Shown piece after piece: positions 43,950-44,184 of a stretch of 44,184 bases of DNA. Position 1 is the stretch's first letter. The number at the start of each line of letters is the position of its first letter. Under the pieces are notes generated by a model. The model did no database searches. It had not been told where the DNA came from and saw nothing but the letters and a program-made list of their open reading frames with translations. Position numbers and translations under genes: made by a program. The DNA comes from Bacteroidales bacterium (GTDB lineage: Bacteria > Bacteroidota > Bacteroidia > Bacteroidales > UBA1715). The DNA lies in contig JAFZOY010000007.1 in the NCBI GenBank assembly GCA_017552705.1, positions 1 through 44,184 of the forward strand, in the 5' to 3' direction.

Positions 43950-44184
43950 TTATTTCTTTTCTTTTTCAGCTTTCGACAATTCTGATTTCAATTTAGCCAA
44001 ATCAGTTACATCACCCAAAGTTGTTTTTTCCAAGTTGTCGCTAACTTTCTTCATTGCTTTCTTAGTAGAGTTAGCTTTTGCTTGTTTTTCGTTCTCTTCA
44101 GCGACTTTCTTTTCGTCTTCGAATGTTCTTGTGTGAGAAACGAAGATTTTCTTAGCGTCTTTAGAGAATTCGATAACTTTAAAG
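43950..44184 (-). CDS. rpsA: 30S ribosomal protein S1, C-terminal fragment (cut by window edge)
   Basis: The last 77 residues of a protein running off the right edge. KVIEFSKDAKKIFVSHTRTF matches the end of the final S1 RNA-binding repeat in Bacteroidota RpsA. A charged tail ending in Lys-Lys follows, with LGDVTDLAKLKSEL. Its codons resemble those of the pyruvate oxidoreductase gene, as expected for a ribosomal protein. S1 binds mRNA on the 30S subunit, which matters in a phylum that uses few Shine-Dalgarno sequences. Confidence 0.8.
   Translation of the reverse strand, partial: FKVIEFSKDAKKIFVSHTRTFEDEKKVAEENEKQAKANSTKKAMKKVSDNLEKTTLGDVTDLAKLKSELSKAEKEKK

Noticed and set aside
1..44184. CRISPR array, tRNA or rRNA genes, insertion sequence or prophage
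   Set aside because: I looked for regularly spaced repeats, tRNA-like cloverleaf sequences, rRNA segments, transposases and integrases and saw none.

Overview
The window looks like chromosomal core DNA of an anaerobic, fermentative member of the Bacteroidota, most likely Bacteroidales. Three things support this. Many genes are preceded by the Bacteroidota -7 promoter element TAnnTTTG. Several families are typical of the phylum: PorE-like OmpA protein, DUF3276/PUR, DUF5606, long-form NusB, BatA/BatB, DUF1573, YbbR beside CoaE, and a TonB receptor. The fermentative pair pyruvate:ferredoxin oxidoreductase and acetate kinase is present. I found 39 protein genes, the last cut by the right edge. 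I saw no rRNA, tRNA, CRISPR array, insertion sequence or prophage. No gene-free stretch exceeds about 300 bases.

Layout. 196-1968: a membrane CHASE4-HAMP-SpoIIE phosphatase. 1977-6369 (minus): a tight cstA, HAD phosphatase, UvrA-like ATPase operon. 6518-7696: an MFS transporter, convergent with prfA (7700-8785). 8901-9593: a Crp/Fnr regulator, divergent from a serine acetyltransferase (9764-10648). 10741-12039: a small membrane protein, a lipoprotein and a PUR-family protein. 12090-13476: pyrB-pyrI, directly behind a strong terminator hairpin. 13570-15501: a PorE-like OmpA protein. 15760-17145: rho.

17297-23613 is the most unusual region. It holds a TonB-dependent receptor, a NapH-NapG-type polyferredoxin with a twin-arginine signal in the middle of the chain, a predicted Tat-exported lipoprotein joining an aldo/keto reductase, two [4Fe-4S] sites and a DUF1893 domain, then tatA and tatC. 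I read it as a self-contained periplasmic iron-sulfur redox module encoded with its own export machinery. Its substrate cannot be read from the sequence.

23739-27296: a large pyruvate:ferredoxin oxidoreductase gene with its own promoter and terminator. 27443-36258 (all minus): an M1 peptidase with a small envelope protein; ybbR-coaE-TerB/DnaJ-DUF5606-M3 peptidase; then yajC, DUF1573 and nusB. 36469-38510: a batA-batB pair. 38629-39822: ackA. 39916-41778 (minus): an ABC-F ATPase. 41888-43261 (minus): two unidentified exported proteins. 43362-43874: a helical-repeat protein. 43950-44184 (minus): the C-terminus of ribosomal protein S1.

A recurring annotation trap is present. The TTTG of the -7 element supplies an in-frame TTG at several genes (175, 6500, 8806, 11698, 19306), so longest-ORF starts there run into the promoter. 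I moved those starts to internal ATGs.
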